DNA of 64,000 nucleotides from Spirodela intermedia (taxonomy: Eukaryota; Streptophyta; Magnoliopsida; Alismatales; Araceae), in the NCBI GenBank assembly GCA_902729315.2, contig LR746272.1, forward strand, positions 11,216,327 to 11,280,326. The letters are read 5' to 3'. A program made the position numbers and the translations under genes. The notes under the pieces are model-generated. The model was not told the origin of the DNA, did not search any database, and saw nothing but the letters and a program-made list of their open reading frames with translations. Shown here piece after piece: positions 1 through 12,627 of this stretch. The stretch's first letter is position 1; each line of letters starts with the position of its first letter.

Positions 1-402
1 ACATAACATTAAAACAATTGATTGGGAAAACGTGTACCATAGCTTAGTTTCAAATAATTCATCAAAAAAAAAATAATGAGCTACTAATAGGATTGGAACA
101 ATTTGAAATTTATTATGTTTTCTAATAGTTGTATTGTTTTGTTTTAACTCTTCTCAAATTACTTAAATTTTTTATCAGTCCTCTTTCTTACTTGGTTACT
201 TGGGCTGGAACAAATCGAATACTAAGTATGCAGTCTCTTCATTTTTGTTGTTGTTGAGATAACTAAATTAATTATGATTTAAGTCGGTTAATATTTAATC
301 TAATTAAATAAAGGCCAACTTACCCTCATGTGGAAATTTGTCTTCATCCGATAGTTATCTTTACATTTACCCCCCCAAGCCCATATATCTTATCCCTTCC
401 CC

Positions 403-459
<57 letters not shown>

Positions 460-2110
460 ACGGTGTATATTCTATAAATATTCTTCCTAGTTAACATAAA
501 GTAAATAACTAAATCCAAGTGAAAAAGAAAGGGAATTACGTACATTTCATTCTGGGGGATAAAACCAAAGAACATTGAAGCTTATAACATAATCCGAGAG
601 AAGGAATCAAACATTTTAATAAATACCCACCGAGCGTTATCATCGTCAGACTGTCCAATGTCGACAACTTTATTGGTCAAGCTTTGAATTCAGACAGGAG
701 TTAGATGGAAGTCCACGAACAGAAAAGAAAGAGAGAGTCTAATCAGCTGATCCAAGCACTACCCAAGAGGTAGCTCTTTATATCTCTACTTTCCTGCTCT
801 AGGTTGAAGAAAGCCGGCTCCACTTACGGAAAGACTTCCTCCCCATCCGTCGATTGTCATCATCTGAACATACATCCCCCCCCCTCCCCGCCAGTCTCCT
901 TTCTGGTCGTCCCCTGGTTTGGGGGTCTGTCAGTTTCATGAGTGGTCTTCTGATGGCATTTTTCTCTGAACCTGTTTTTCCGCTGGGCAGTTGCTCTATC
1001 TCTTCAGTCTTCTCGTGAGAGAAGCCGCTTCGAGGAAATGCTAAGCACGGGGAGGACTGTTCCAGTTGCGAGGCAAGAGCCGCTCCCGCGAATGTACACT
1101 AGAGCATTGATAGATTCTAGGATGTACGTATCGTTCCTCTTTTCTGACTGGCACATCAATCTTTTCATACCCAGCAACAATGATCTAGTTTTCTTCAGGA
1201 TTAGGATTTCGCGTGAGGATCACAAGAGCTTCTAAGCCAGGTTTAGATTCAGATGCTATAACCCGTTTTGAATTCTAATCGTTGTTAAAGCTGGAGACCC
1301 TACAGTCATACCTGAATATCCTTTTCGGTTAGAATGGGATGCTCAGGTAAGGTGCTCAAATCACGTGGTGGTCAATAATGGAGACGAAAATTTTGACATC
1401 AAATATCGCCACACATAGGAGCCCATTAGCTACAACATTTCTTTAATCGTTCCACCACGAGTGATCCTCACCACAATCATTTCCTTTTGCTTATTTCTTC
1501 CTTATTCTGATAGATCACCGACCTAAACTATGCATGACTCCTGGAGGTCACAATTTCAAAAGGGATGGTGTCCTTAGCTGTCCAGAAAATATTACAACCT
1601 CGTGTAGCTGACGTTTAGTACCTTTCATAAGCAACGAAAATGCATCCCACGGGCAGGGAGGAAGGCTTTAATAGCTGAGAGTCACAACGTTTAGGTAAGG
1701 ACGGTATTCATAGACCTTAAGGTCATACTTGTATGGATAAAGTACGTTAAAGCGAAGAATGGGTAATAAGTAGATAGAACCGTAAGCCATCTGGTTTCAA
1801 ACGCGATGGTCAGTCGCTGACCGGGCAGAAGCCAATTGAAGAAACCCAGTTGAAAGCATCATGCGCATCCATAAATGCTGAAGTGTTGAGAATTAGTTGT
1901 TCCATCGATGAACTATTAAACATTTTAATCCGTGGCTAGTGCTCTTCACTAAAAGCTGTCTTGGGTCAACAAAAAAGAAATGACGGTTGAAGACCACGTG
2001 AAAAAGGGGGATGCACCGTTCATGATTGCTTTTTTTTCATGCTCCTTACACACTTGTGGACATGCAATATTCTATGGGAAATGTTAGGCGCCCATGACCA
2101 TTTCATTGTC
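1..2110. other. Spacer upstream of the ABCB gene
   Basis: No recognisable coding exon was found on either strand. The first ~600 bases are AT-rich and hold a CT microsatellite. The rest has mixed composition with only short, frame-broken ORFs. The 3' part presumably carries the promoter and 5' leader of the ABCB gene that starts at 2172. Confidence 0.6.
406..454. repeat. (CT)n microsatellite
   Basis: An almost pure run of CT dinucleotides, about 24 units, ended by a short interruption (tttctc). Such runs are length-polymorphic. Confidence 0.95.
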
Positions 2111-2118
2111 TATATATA
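2111..2118 (+). promoter_or_regulatory. Candidate TATA box of the ABCB gene
   Basis: TATATATA lies 53 bases before the ATG at 2172. If used, it implies a leader of only ~25-30 bases. This is inference from position and sequence only. Confidence 0.35.
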
Positions 2119-2171
2119 TTCGATCGCCTTCTCAATTCTCACATCCCATCTATGTTTGGGAATTTGGAGAT

Positions 2172-2610
2172 ATGGGTTCCCCGGAGAAGGCCAGAGGGAA
2201 GAGGGGCACTGCAGAAATATCTTTAAGCGCGTTGTTTAGGTTCGCCGACAGGGTAGATTTTTCGCTGATGCTATTAGGCACCCTGGGAGCCATTGGAGAT
2301 GGCTGTTCGACCAATTGTCTCCTTCTCTTTGCTAGCAGTGTAATGGATAGTTTAGGGTTTGGCGAGGCCCAAGGAAACCAGAACAATTTTATGCATGAAG
2401 TTGATAAGGTGAGGAGAACTAAGAGTCTTACTGTTGTTGTAGACTAAGATTTCCTGACGAGACCAAAGTTCTGTTCGTTTCTGTCTGTCCCAAGACCTCA
2501 CCTGTTAATTTGTTTCTCTTCTGCCTTCCGTCCTATGCAGTACTGCCTTTATTTCCTGTATCTCGCATTGATCATCCTGGTGGTAGCCTTTATGGGTATG
2601 TTTTGGCGCT

Positions 2611-2645
<35 letters not shown>

Positions 2646-5600
2646 CCTCGCTCTATATATCCATCTATCAATTTCTATCTCTATCTTTAAAATCTCTTTA
2701 TCTCTTTGTTATCTACATCTAATTTCCAAACGCCTCTAGCCTTCGTTTATACATTAAGTCAGGGAGGAATTTATTTGTGTAGAAGGCTATTGCTGGTGTA
2801 GAACAAGCGAAAGGCAGGTGTTGCGTCTACGATACAAATATGTGCAAGCAGTTCTCCGACAAGAAGTTGGGTTCCTCGAGGCTCAGGAGGCGGCTACTTC
2901 AGAGATTGTCAACAGCATATCACAGGACACCACTCTCATACAGGAAGTCCTTGGTGAAAAGGTACCGCTGTTCTCTCCCCTAAGAATTGAAGGCTCACCT
3001 TATTTGAGAAGGAAATCTGAATCAGTTTTTATGAATAAATTTATTCAAAAAAACAGTTTTGCGTTATACCAGGTTAGTTAACTAAGCCTTGTAGATGGCA
3101 TTAAAGTCGTCCTTTGTTACTTCTCCTTGACCTCCTTTGAAGAGTCTTCTCCGAGAACATCACTCCTCTACGCCTTCAGGTACCCGTATTCGTTATGCAC
3201 TGCTCGGTGTTCTTCTCGGGATTAGTCTTCTCCGCATACTTCTCGTGGAGGCTCTGTGTGGTGGCCTCCCCCCTCGTTCTCCTGCTGATCATCCCGGGGC
3301 TCCTCTACGGCAAGTATCTGGTCCACCTTTCCCGCAAGTCTCACGGAGAGAACTCCAAGGCGAACGCCATCGTGGAGCAGGCTGTGAGCTCCATCAAGAC
3401 CATCTACTCCTTCACTGCTGAGGAGAGGATCGTGGGGAGATACGCCGGCATTCTGGATAGAACGGTGAAGCTGGGACTCAAGGAAGGTATTGCAAAGGGC
3501 CTTGCCGTCGGTAGCACGCGGCTCTCCTTCGCCATATGGGCCTTCCTGGCTTGGTATGGGAGTATGCTCGTTGTTAGCCATGGAGAGCGCGGTGGAAGGA
3601 TATACGCTGCAGGGCTCTCCTTCGTGCAAGGTGGACTGTATGTGATTCGCCCCTTCCCACTCCGTTCTCGTCTTTTCATTGACCCCGCCGACTATCCATA
3701 TTCTTGCCGTACATTTGTGTTCCATGCATTCAGACCTCTCAAAACATGATTACGTGCTTATAATCACATAAGACCTAAAGTTAGGCAAAGAGGGACAGTA
3801 TTATAATGCTGATTTCTGTCGCCGATTGTGTATAATAAGAGTATTAAAATACAAACTTTCTCACTAAGTCATACAATTTCTGTGTTCGATTTGTTAGCTG
3901 AATGATCCTAAAAAGGTAATTAGTAAATTATCACTTTTTATTTAAGGAAAATTTGGACTTCAGAGCACATAATTTCCCAGTTTGGTCTCTAAATCATTGT
4001 ATGTTTACTAGCATTATAAAAGGATTATGATGTATGTAGTCTCATACACATGAGAAATGAATGCCTATATATAACGCTAAATAGGTTGCTCATTGAAAAT
4101 TTAGTCACGTCGCCGACATATTCTGAAACTTTTATTGTAGTGAATGTTCAGAGTTGACTTTTCAATTAACTTCTTCAGATCACTGGGCTTGGCGATTCCC
4201 GAGCTGAAGCACTTCGCAGATGCTTCAGTCGCCGCATCTCGGATTCTCGAACGAATCCATCGAGTCCCGAGGATTGACGCTGAAGAGGGAACCGGTCTTC
4301 AGCCGGAGGCGATCAGTGGGGAGATCGAATTCGAGCGCGTACAGTTTGCTTATCCTGCTAGGCCAGATTCCGTCGTACTCAATGACTTCAGCCTCAAAGT
4401 CCCCGCGGGGAAGACGGTAGCTCTTGTGGGAAGCAGCGGCAGCGGGAAGTCCACAGTGGTGGCTCTGCTGCAGCGGTTCTACGACGTTAGCAGGGGTGCG
4501 GTGAAGATCGACGGCGTTGACTTGAGAGAGCTGCGGCTGAAATGGATAAGGACGAAGATGGGCCTCGTGAGTCAAGATCACGCTCTGTTTGCGACGTCGA
4601 TAAGAGAAAACATTCTCTTGGGGAAGCCGAACGCCACCATGGATGAGATCACAGCTGCGGCCATGGCTGCCAACGCCCATAGCTTCATAAGCCAGCTCCC
4701 GCGGGGTTATGAAACCAAGGTGATTCCTTGAATTCCAATCAGATTTTTGTTATTGAAGGCTAAGCAGCTCTTCATTTATGCAGAACCCAACGTTCAAAAA
4801 GACTCTAATTTTCAGTATGCTGTCAAAAGCATTAAGAATTTACTTTGCCAGTTCTAGAGGACGAGATTTTGCGCGTTCAAAACTCCTGCTCATCTCCCTT
4901 TCGCAGGTCGGAGACAGAGGAGCGCTTTTGTCCACCGGTCAGAAGCAAAGGATAGCCATCGCCAGGGCAATCATTAGGAACCCGGTGATCCTCCTCCTCG
5001 ACGAGGCGACGAGTGCTTTGGATTCTGTGTCGGAGAAGCTCGTGCAGAATGCCCTTGAACAAGCGTCCATGGGGAGGACGACACTGGTATGATCATCTAT
5101 AGCCTTTATTGCTAAGTTATGCGTCTTGGTCCTCTTTTTGTAACCTTCTTACTTGTGAAATCGTAAGATTACGTACTTATAAATTTCATGCGACCATAGA
5201 TTGCGACGAATCTTTGTGCATGATCATCACGATTTCAAGTATATTACACCAACTGAGACTTATGCATAAGCATATGTATGATTTCAATTATGTTATATCA
5301 ACAGAGATAAGGACATATCAACATTGAAGAAGAATCTAAGTTGCTCCTAATGCCGTTTGCTTAATACTGTTTTTAGGTGGTTGCCCATAAGCTCTCCACC
5401 GTGAGAAACGCAGACCTGATAGCCGTCGTTGATGGGGGCAAGATCGTCGAGATGGGTTCCCACGAGAACCTTCTCTCCATGAAGAGCGGTCTCTACAATC
5501 GCTTAGTAAAGATTCAGGGGGAGTGTAGATCCGATGATCAAGAATCAGGATACGAGTCGGATTTTCCCTCTTCAACCACGAGAAGCAGTGGGGGCCGGCA

Positions 5601-7581
5601 CAGTCCACCCAAATCAAACCTCGCCTCCCTCGATTCTGGGATATCCGATGAGATCATTTCCACAGGTTCTCTTCCTCCTCCATCCTTCTCCAGGCTTCTC
5701 GCCATGAACGCGCCCGAGTGGAAACATGGCCTCGTGGGAAGCCTCTCTGCGGTTGTCTTTGGCGCCGTCCATCCCATATATGCCTTCTCCATTGGCGGCA
5801 TGATCGCGGCCTTCTACCTCCACGACACGAGGGAGATGCATGCAGTAATCGGACGCTACTCTCTGATGTTCGCCGCACTCTCGGCGGTTTCCACCGTAGT
5901 TACCCTGGCCCAACATTACAGTTTTGCTTACATGGGAGAGAATCTGACAAGGAGAATCAGAATCAAGATGCTGGAAAATATCCTCTCCTTTGAAGCTGCG
6001 TGGTTTGACGAAGATCAGAACTCCAGCGGCGCCCTGTGCGGCCGTCTGAGCAACGAAGCGGCCATGGTCAAACCCCTGGTCGCAGAGAGGATCTCCCTTC
6101 TGTTGCAGACGGCGTCCGGAGTGGCCATCGCCATGACGATGGGTCTTCTCGTAGCATGGAAGCTGGCCATCGTCATGATCGCCGTGCAGCCGATGATGAT
6201 TCTCTGCCATTACGCAAAAGTTGTGGTGCTGACCAAGGCATCGCTTGACTTCATCAAGGAGCAGAACCGCAGCACCCAGATTGCTAACGAGGCTGTGCAT
6301 AACCACAGGATCATCACCTCTTTCGGGTGCTCGAGTAGGGTCCTCCAGCTCTTCGAAGAGTCGCAGGAGGAGCTGAGAAAGGCATCTTGGAGGAAATCCC
6401 TGGTGGCGGGAATAACCATGGGGCTATCTCCGTTTCTAGCTTTTACGTCATGGGCTCTCGATTTCTGGTACGGCGGTAAGCTGGTCCAGGCCGGGGAGAT
6501 GTCCGCGGGGGACGTATTTAAGACCTTCTTCATCATGGTCAGCACGGGAAAGGCCATCGCTGAAGCCGGGAGCATGACCTCCGACTTAGCCAAGGGTGCA
6601 ACTGCGGTCGCCTCCGTGTTTCGGGTGCTCGACAGGCAAACCCTAAGTCCTTCTTCGGGCGATGTAAGTTATAATCTTCAAATTATGTGGGACAAATTCT
6701 TGCTTATCATTTGACTTGATAGCATCTGACCGTGCAGAAGGATGGCCAAGGTGGAGGACGAAGGTTGGAAAGAATACAAGGGAAGATAGAGATGAACAAG
6801 GTCGACTTCGCTTACCCGACCAGACCTCAGTGCCCCGTGTTGCGAGACTTCTCCTTGCAGGTGAACACGGGGACGAGCATGGGCCTCGTCGGAAGCAGTG
6901 GATGTGGGAAGTCAACGGTTATCGGCTTGATCCAGCGGTTTTACGACGTCGGCCGAGGAGTGGTGAAGATAGACGGTGTAGATATACGACAACTCGACCT
7001 CCGATGGCTCAGAGGTTCCATGGCCCTCGTCGGCCAAGAACCCGCGATCTTCTCGGGCACCATTCGCGATAACATCATATTCGGGAAGCCCGGGGCCGGC
7101 GAGGATGAGATCGTGAACGCCGCCAGGTCGGCCAATGCCCATGAGTTCATATCGTAAGTCTCAGCCAGTACATAATCGGATGGAATGATCCTCGATTTTC
7201 TCCCCGTTCTCATTTTTTTGTTTCTGCAGATCTCTCGAGCGTGGATACGATACAAACTGTGGGGAACGTGGAGTGCAGCTATCAGGGGGGCAGAAGCAGA
7301 GGATAGCCATAGCCAGAGCCGTATTAAGAGACCCAACGATATTGCTGCTGGATGAGGCCACGAGCGCGCTGGACTTGCAGTCGGAGCAAGCGGTGCAGGA
7401 AGCCCTAGACAGGGTGATGGTGGGGAGAACGACTGTTGTCGTGGCCCATCGCCTTAACACTGTTCACAAGCTCGACGCTATTGCCCTCCTCGTCGACGGG
7501 AGGGTGGCGGAGCAGGGCACCTACTCACACCTCATGAAAAAGAGGGGAGCTTTCTTCGACCTCGCCGCCCTTCAGAGCTAA
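2172..7581 (+). CDS. ABC transporter B family member (MDR/P-glycoprotein type, ABCB15-like)
   Basis: Full-size ATP-driven membrane exporter, probably in the plasma membrane; substrate unknown. Nine exons: 2172-2408, 2541-2595, 2783-2961, 3180-3637, 4179-4719, 4907-5086, 5377-6663, 6738-7153, 7230-7581. Together they encode 1234 residues, the normal family length, with every GT-AG junction in phase. Order is TMD1, NBD1 (from ~340), TMD2 (~620-930), NBD2 (from ~985). NBD1 has Walker [10 protein letters not shown] (~393-401), Walker B ILLLDE (518-523) and the switch His in VVAH (551-554). NBD2 has Walker [10 protein letters not shown] (1031-1039), LSGGQ (1135-1139), ILLLDE and VVAHRL. The NBD1 signature is LSTGQ (498-502), not LSGGQ. 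The N-terminus and the EGYCW motif resemble the plant ABCB15-22 clade, many of which are annotated as multidrug resistance proteins. The linker (~600-640) is Ser-rich, as in plant ABCBs. Start chosen as the first ATG before the conserved N-terminus. Confidence 0.93.
2611..2650. repeat. (TC)n microsatellite in ABCB intron 2
   Basis: A CT/TC-rich run just downstream of the exon 2 donor at 2596. It is intronic and interrupted once. Confidence 0.85.
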
Positions 7582-7773
7582 CGCCGTCATCTATATGTAG
7601 TAAAGCTCCTATAAGCTTTACAAGCTCATCGCCTATTTTGTAGACTAAGATCGTCGACAGGCAATTCTCATGATCTAAAATGAACAATTAGTGAATATGT
7701 TTCGCAAGCAATATGTAACAGATAAACAGATGAAGACCCTGTCATGTTTGTTGACAAGCAGACGAAATCTTAG

Positions 7774-7869
<96 letters not shown>

Positions 7870-9044
7870 GCTATCTATCTATCCATCTATATATATATAC
7901 ATATATCTATATATATATATATATATATATTTCTCTCACTACCCCCCTTCCTTGTCGCTTTCAAATAATCAATCAGAAGTCAATAATGTAAGCGAGAGAG
8001 GAGATGCCAAACATTTAAAAAACACTGTAAGCTTTAATAAGCTTTCTGGGGACGAAACACTGGAAAAGCCAGTCGACGCACTCTAACACTGTAAATTCGG
8101 TCAAAAGGCTGAACGTCCCTCGACAAACTTACCTGTTTTGGTTGTAGTTTCCTACTCAGAACCTAATGTTTCATGGCTAGCAAATGACACCATGCTGTAT
8201 ATAGCATAGGATGCGTACGATAGTGCGCCGTCTACATATAAAAATAACAGCAAACGTTATCCCGTCAAAAAAAAAAACCTCCACTGGCTAGCACTAGCAC
8301 CGGAAGTGATCACTTTGAAGCACACTGAAGGCACCAAAGAATTGAAAAACTTCGCCTTCACCAAGCGTCCAGTCGCCTTGAATCACGGGGTTCCGTGTGC
8401 GTCAACGCATCGGAGGCAGCCCCTCCTTTGTCTATGATCCAATCAATTCCGGAATGACTTCTACTGCTCGTGGAATAATCCTGCGGAAACAAGAGAAAAC
8501 GGGCCTACAGAATAAAGGCGAGACGACTCTCCACGGACGAGAATGAGGTGAAGTCGACATCACCCAAAAGCGTGAGAAGACATGAAAGATTCCTGTAGAT
8601 AGGAAATGGTTCATGGCATCGCCCGAAAGAAGCTGGATTATGAACAGCAGATAGAATTTGGGTCACCTCTGCCGTAAACTTTAGAAGATCTACGTAAGAT
8701 CGTCTACTGTGTTGAAGATATTGTCCATGTTTCATCAGAGAATCATCCGCGGAATATAAGCTTCGTGTCACTTCATTTTACTGCCTGTTTGAGGCGTTTC
8801 TGAGCCATTCTGTCAGAAAAATAAGACCGTTTCAGGAGATCACATCTCGAGGCAAAGCCAAAGAATTAAAAATATATATTCCTATGATAGGGACAATGAA
8901 GGGTCTTTTATTCGATAGAGAAAAGGAACCTCCGTTCATACTCGAAAGAAGATACTAACTGTGACATGATCAACTGGCTTTCTTACAACAATAACTGTAC
9001 ACACATATTGGGATGAGCGACGAGTCACCTTCTCACACTAGACG
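7582..9044. other. Spacer between ABCB and MYB 3' ends
   Basis: The two genes converge here. The spacer holds the CT/TA microsatellite at 7778-7932 and presumably both 3' UTRs. No coding exon is recognisable between 7940 and 9044. Confidence 0.6.
7778..7932. repeat. Compound (CT)n-(TATC)n-(TA)n microsatellite
   Basis: About 88 bases of uninterrupted CT (7778-7866) pass into ATCT/ATCC units and then an AT/TA run to about 7931. It lies ~200 bases past the ABCB stop codon. Confidence 0.95.
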
Positions 9045-12000
9045 TTACAGAGCATGCACCACGTTGTCATTGTTTTGACTCAGCGCAGGTGCTTTCACAG
9101 CGGCATTCACATGGAAAGCTGATTGCCTTGGCGAGGATCCAAGCAGCTCGAGAGAGAGCGCAGATGGTTCAGTGCGGCCTGCAGAAGCATCTCCGAGGCT
9201 CAAGTCGGACATTCTTACGAGCTGATCAACATTGGCTGGATCTTTAGGCAGAAAAGGGGTAGGCTTCAGAATTTCATGTGCTTCCCACATCACTTGTTCC
9301 TTCTCAGCAGCAACAGCACTTGAAGGCCAGAGGGAGAGAGGGATCGGTACATAAGCAGGGAAGAATCCTGGAATCATCGGTGGAAGATTACTGCGCTGGA
9401 CATCCCCTCGCACTTCCTCCGGAGGGTTGCATGAAGCAAGCTCTGGTTGCGCAGTGTCCTGTTCCGGAGATAAATGTTGCATTGGCGCTGCGTTTGGGTT
9501 CTCAGGCTTGCCAGTCGTGAAGCACTGGGCATGCTCTTCAGGGAGAGGAGCCTGATCTATGTGCTGGAACAAAAAAAAAATGTTAATTCAGAGAAGGACA
9601 CAGATCATTAGACAAAAATGCAAATTATTTTTTCTCAAAACTTGTGGAGTGAATATATAAATATTATATCAGACTGTGAAGTGAATATAGCTGAGATAAA
9701 TCTTCAAGAGACATCGCCATCTGCAACTTTTAAATTATCATTGTTTGTTCCCCAGAGTATCCATCAAAGGAAACATTGAGATGCCAGAAAAAAAATCGAT
9801 AGATTGAATGAAAAAGCTCGAATCTTTAAAAAAGTACTAATAGATTGGGTACCCAATCTTGCATCACCACCTAGATCTGAACATAAAACAGCATAATGAT
9901 CGTCTGAAAAAGTGGAAAACATTTCCAAACCTAGTCCGACAGTGCAAGGGTGAGGGTCTTGGGCCCTCTATGCTCCCTGCAGTATTCATGGACAGAAAAA
10001 ACCACCACGCTACAGCACGGCATTAGTTTCATTTCTGTATTTGAAACATACTTTCTGTACAGAAAGTCTGATCAGTATTATGAGTTGCGATACCTCTATA
10101 TCCTGAATCATCATTGGCAAGCATGATTATACGACTTCAAGCTACTTAGAAATAGTGAAATCGAGCGTAGACGCTGCATGTCCCCATCCATATTCTTTCT
10201 ATGGAAAATAGAATCAGGCTGTTTACGTTTAGGATGGATGGAAGACGAACCAGGTCAGGAACCATGTCAAACAAGCTAGAGCGTCTTTTTCTTCTCGTCG
10301 AATTTGACTGTCTGATAAAATATTTTTGGGCATGGCTGGCAACCTGGGTTGGTGTTCTTGACACAACGAAGTTACGGGCTATGCCACGCCAATCACCTTT
10401 TCCTAGTCTCCGCAGACCCATCAGGAACATTCTGTGCTCCTCTTCAGTCCAGGGGACGCCTGAAATTAAGCATTCTTAATTTGTCAATGTGAACAGATTA
10501 TATATCAACGGGAATGAAAAGAAATCAGTGCCCGAAATTTTCCTTTCCCCTGCACGACTAAAATCCGTCCAAGGCATTTGCTTTGAGAATAAATCCAGCA
10601 TTTAGAAAAGAAAATTAGAAACCACCCTTTCATCAATTATGGAGAATGGATATAATAGCAACAGGCACGAAAGAGCCACCCAAAGTTGAAGAAAATATTT
10701 CATCAGTTGCTATCGAAGAAACTGAGGGTGTTTTGCTCTCTAGGATCCGTTAGTTTATGTTGGGGACTGACAGTGAGTAGAGACTAGAAAGCTTCTAAAT
10801 CGTCTTGGTTCTGAAAAATTACATCACGAGATGAAGCCAAACCAGATTGACGAGATAAGTCGTCCCATATTACGTGAACGTTAGTGCATCAATTAATACA
10901 CCCCTGTTTGTTCTTCTGCCGGCCCAAGTCATCCGCATAAAACGCATTAATCTGGGCATTCGAAATGACAATGAGCTCACAACCTGCAGATTTTAATCAC
11001 ACTGACGGTAGGGTTTCACAGGACGAGACAGAAAAACAACCATCTCTAGGTATGCGGCCTATTTCGCACTGGCATGTGGAATGATACCATTAAACAGAGG
11101 AAAAATGGAGGATGAACAGATTGATATCAAACATTCATAAGAGTTCTTCAAACTAACTGACGAATCATCACTAACAAGAAGATAATCTACCAGAGAAAGA
11201 ATTCCGAACAGAAGGCAGCCATCAGAATCAAACATAATATGCAAATATCTATAATAATATCCATTGCTCAATAATAAGCTAATTTCATTTTATAATAGGG
11301 ACTGCATAGGATATTCACATTTAGAACAATTCAGTATTATCGTACGGAGAGAAATGAACAGCGTCATTAGAAATCAAGCAAAACTCATCACCCTCTTATT
11401 CTGCAGTTTGGAGGAATAATTGCATGGGATACATGGCCAAATATATGGGTGCTGATCTCTGACCCTTGATCATAGGCAAGAAACCCTCATAAAAAAAAGA
11501 TTCTTGAGTAGGCGTGAAATTCGTTACCAAGGAAAAAAACGAAAATAAGATGAATTTCAAAACGTAATCGATCAAAGAGGTAGACGCATCAGAAGGGCAA
11601 GATGGAAAAAGGAATAAAAGAAAAGGAAAAATAAAGGAAAAGAAAAGCCTAGAAAGCCCATTAAAGGTTAGGTGACTCAAGCAAAATAAACTGAGGGGAG
11701 CTTTACAGGACTATAGACACCACAGTCTACTGTTTAAAGCATTAAAAGGCGATTTCAATAGAAACAGGGATCGGGGAATTGAGAGGTGCGGCCCATCACC
11801 TCGTATGCTGCCCACCTTATTGGATGGTTCACAGCTTGATGCAGCAAAGAGTTAGCATCCCACGCATTATAAATTGCCATGTGGATATATATTATAGATC
11901 GAAGTATGAGCATTTCGACGGGATCTTATAAGAAGAGATCTCTTCTTCTTAACATCGAAAAAGAACTTCAAATAATTTTCAGCCAGAACAAGATAAATAT

Positions 12001-12627
12001 TTAGAAGAAAATCATGACTTGCATAGTAATCTTCGTGGTTACAAGAAAGCGAATGAAGAAAATAACAGGAACTGCGGGCGAAATCAAACAAGGAAAATTC
12101 CCAACGAAGTTCAATTAAAAAATTCTCATTATTAAATTACGGGTGAGGTGAAATAAGAGAAACAGAAGAAAGAAACCCACCCTTGGGATGTAAGCTGGTA
12201 CACAGCTTACAAAGGGTAATTAGCACAAGAATGAACAATTCCTCGCAAGAATTCGTAGGTAGAAAGATAACCATGAGGCAGGCCAAAAAAATGTCCAACC
12301 TTTCTTGCGCTCACTACGGCTGGACGAGCAAGAAGCCTGGTTGGGATCGTCAGACGCGTAACCAGACGAACCCGGGCCGCTGTCCCGAAGCGGATCATTG
12401 GTCGGGGACCCTGGGTTGGTGAAAGCCTGCGGTGAGGCAGAGGAAGAGGAGCAGTGCGAAATGTTCCCCATGCTGGCGCTCTTCTTCATGAACCCACCTT
12501 CGCTGATCCTGACCCCGAACAGCATAACCCCGCCGCCTCCCACACTCCCCCCGCTCACCCCCGCGCGAGCGGGGCATGTTCTCGAGTTGTGCCCGTTGTT
12601 GCTGCAGTGCGAGCACCGCCTCGCCAT
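9045..12627 (-). CDS. SHAQKYF-class single-MYB transcription factor (MYBS3/KUA1-like)
   Basis: Nuclear DNA-binding regulator. Relatives bind the TATCCA/I-box element and usually repress transcription (sugar, cold and cell-expansion pathways). Three exons in transcript order: 12627-12300, 10459-10251, 9563-9045; 351 residues. The protein opens with MARRCSHC and a CX2CX4HX4C zinc knuckle (Cys5, Cys8, His13, Cys18). An LFGVRI segment and a Ser-rich stretch follow. The single MYB repeat (~112-162) begins PWTEEEH and ends SHAQKYF, followed by basic RRKRRSS. Near the C-terminus, LSLEL fits the LxLxL EAR repression motif. The open frame runs 15 codons further upstream, but only from a GTG, so the ATG at 12627 is the start, as in the family. 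The exon 2 donor (after VPDL, 10251) is the least certain junction. Intron 1 is 1.84 kb. Confidence 0.88.
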
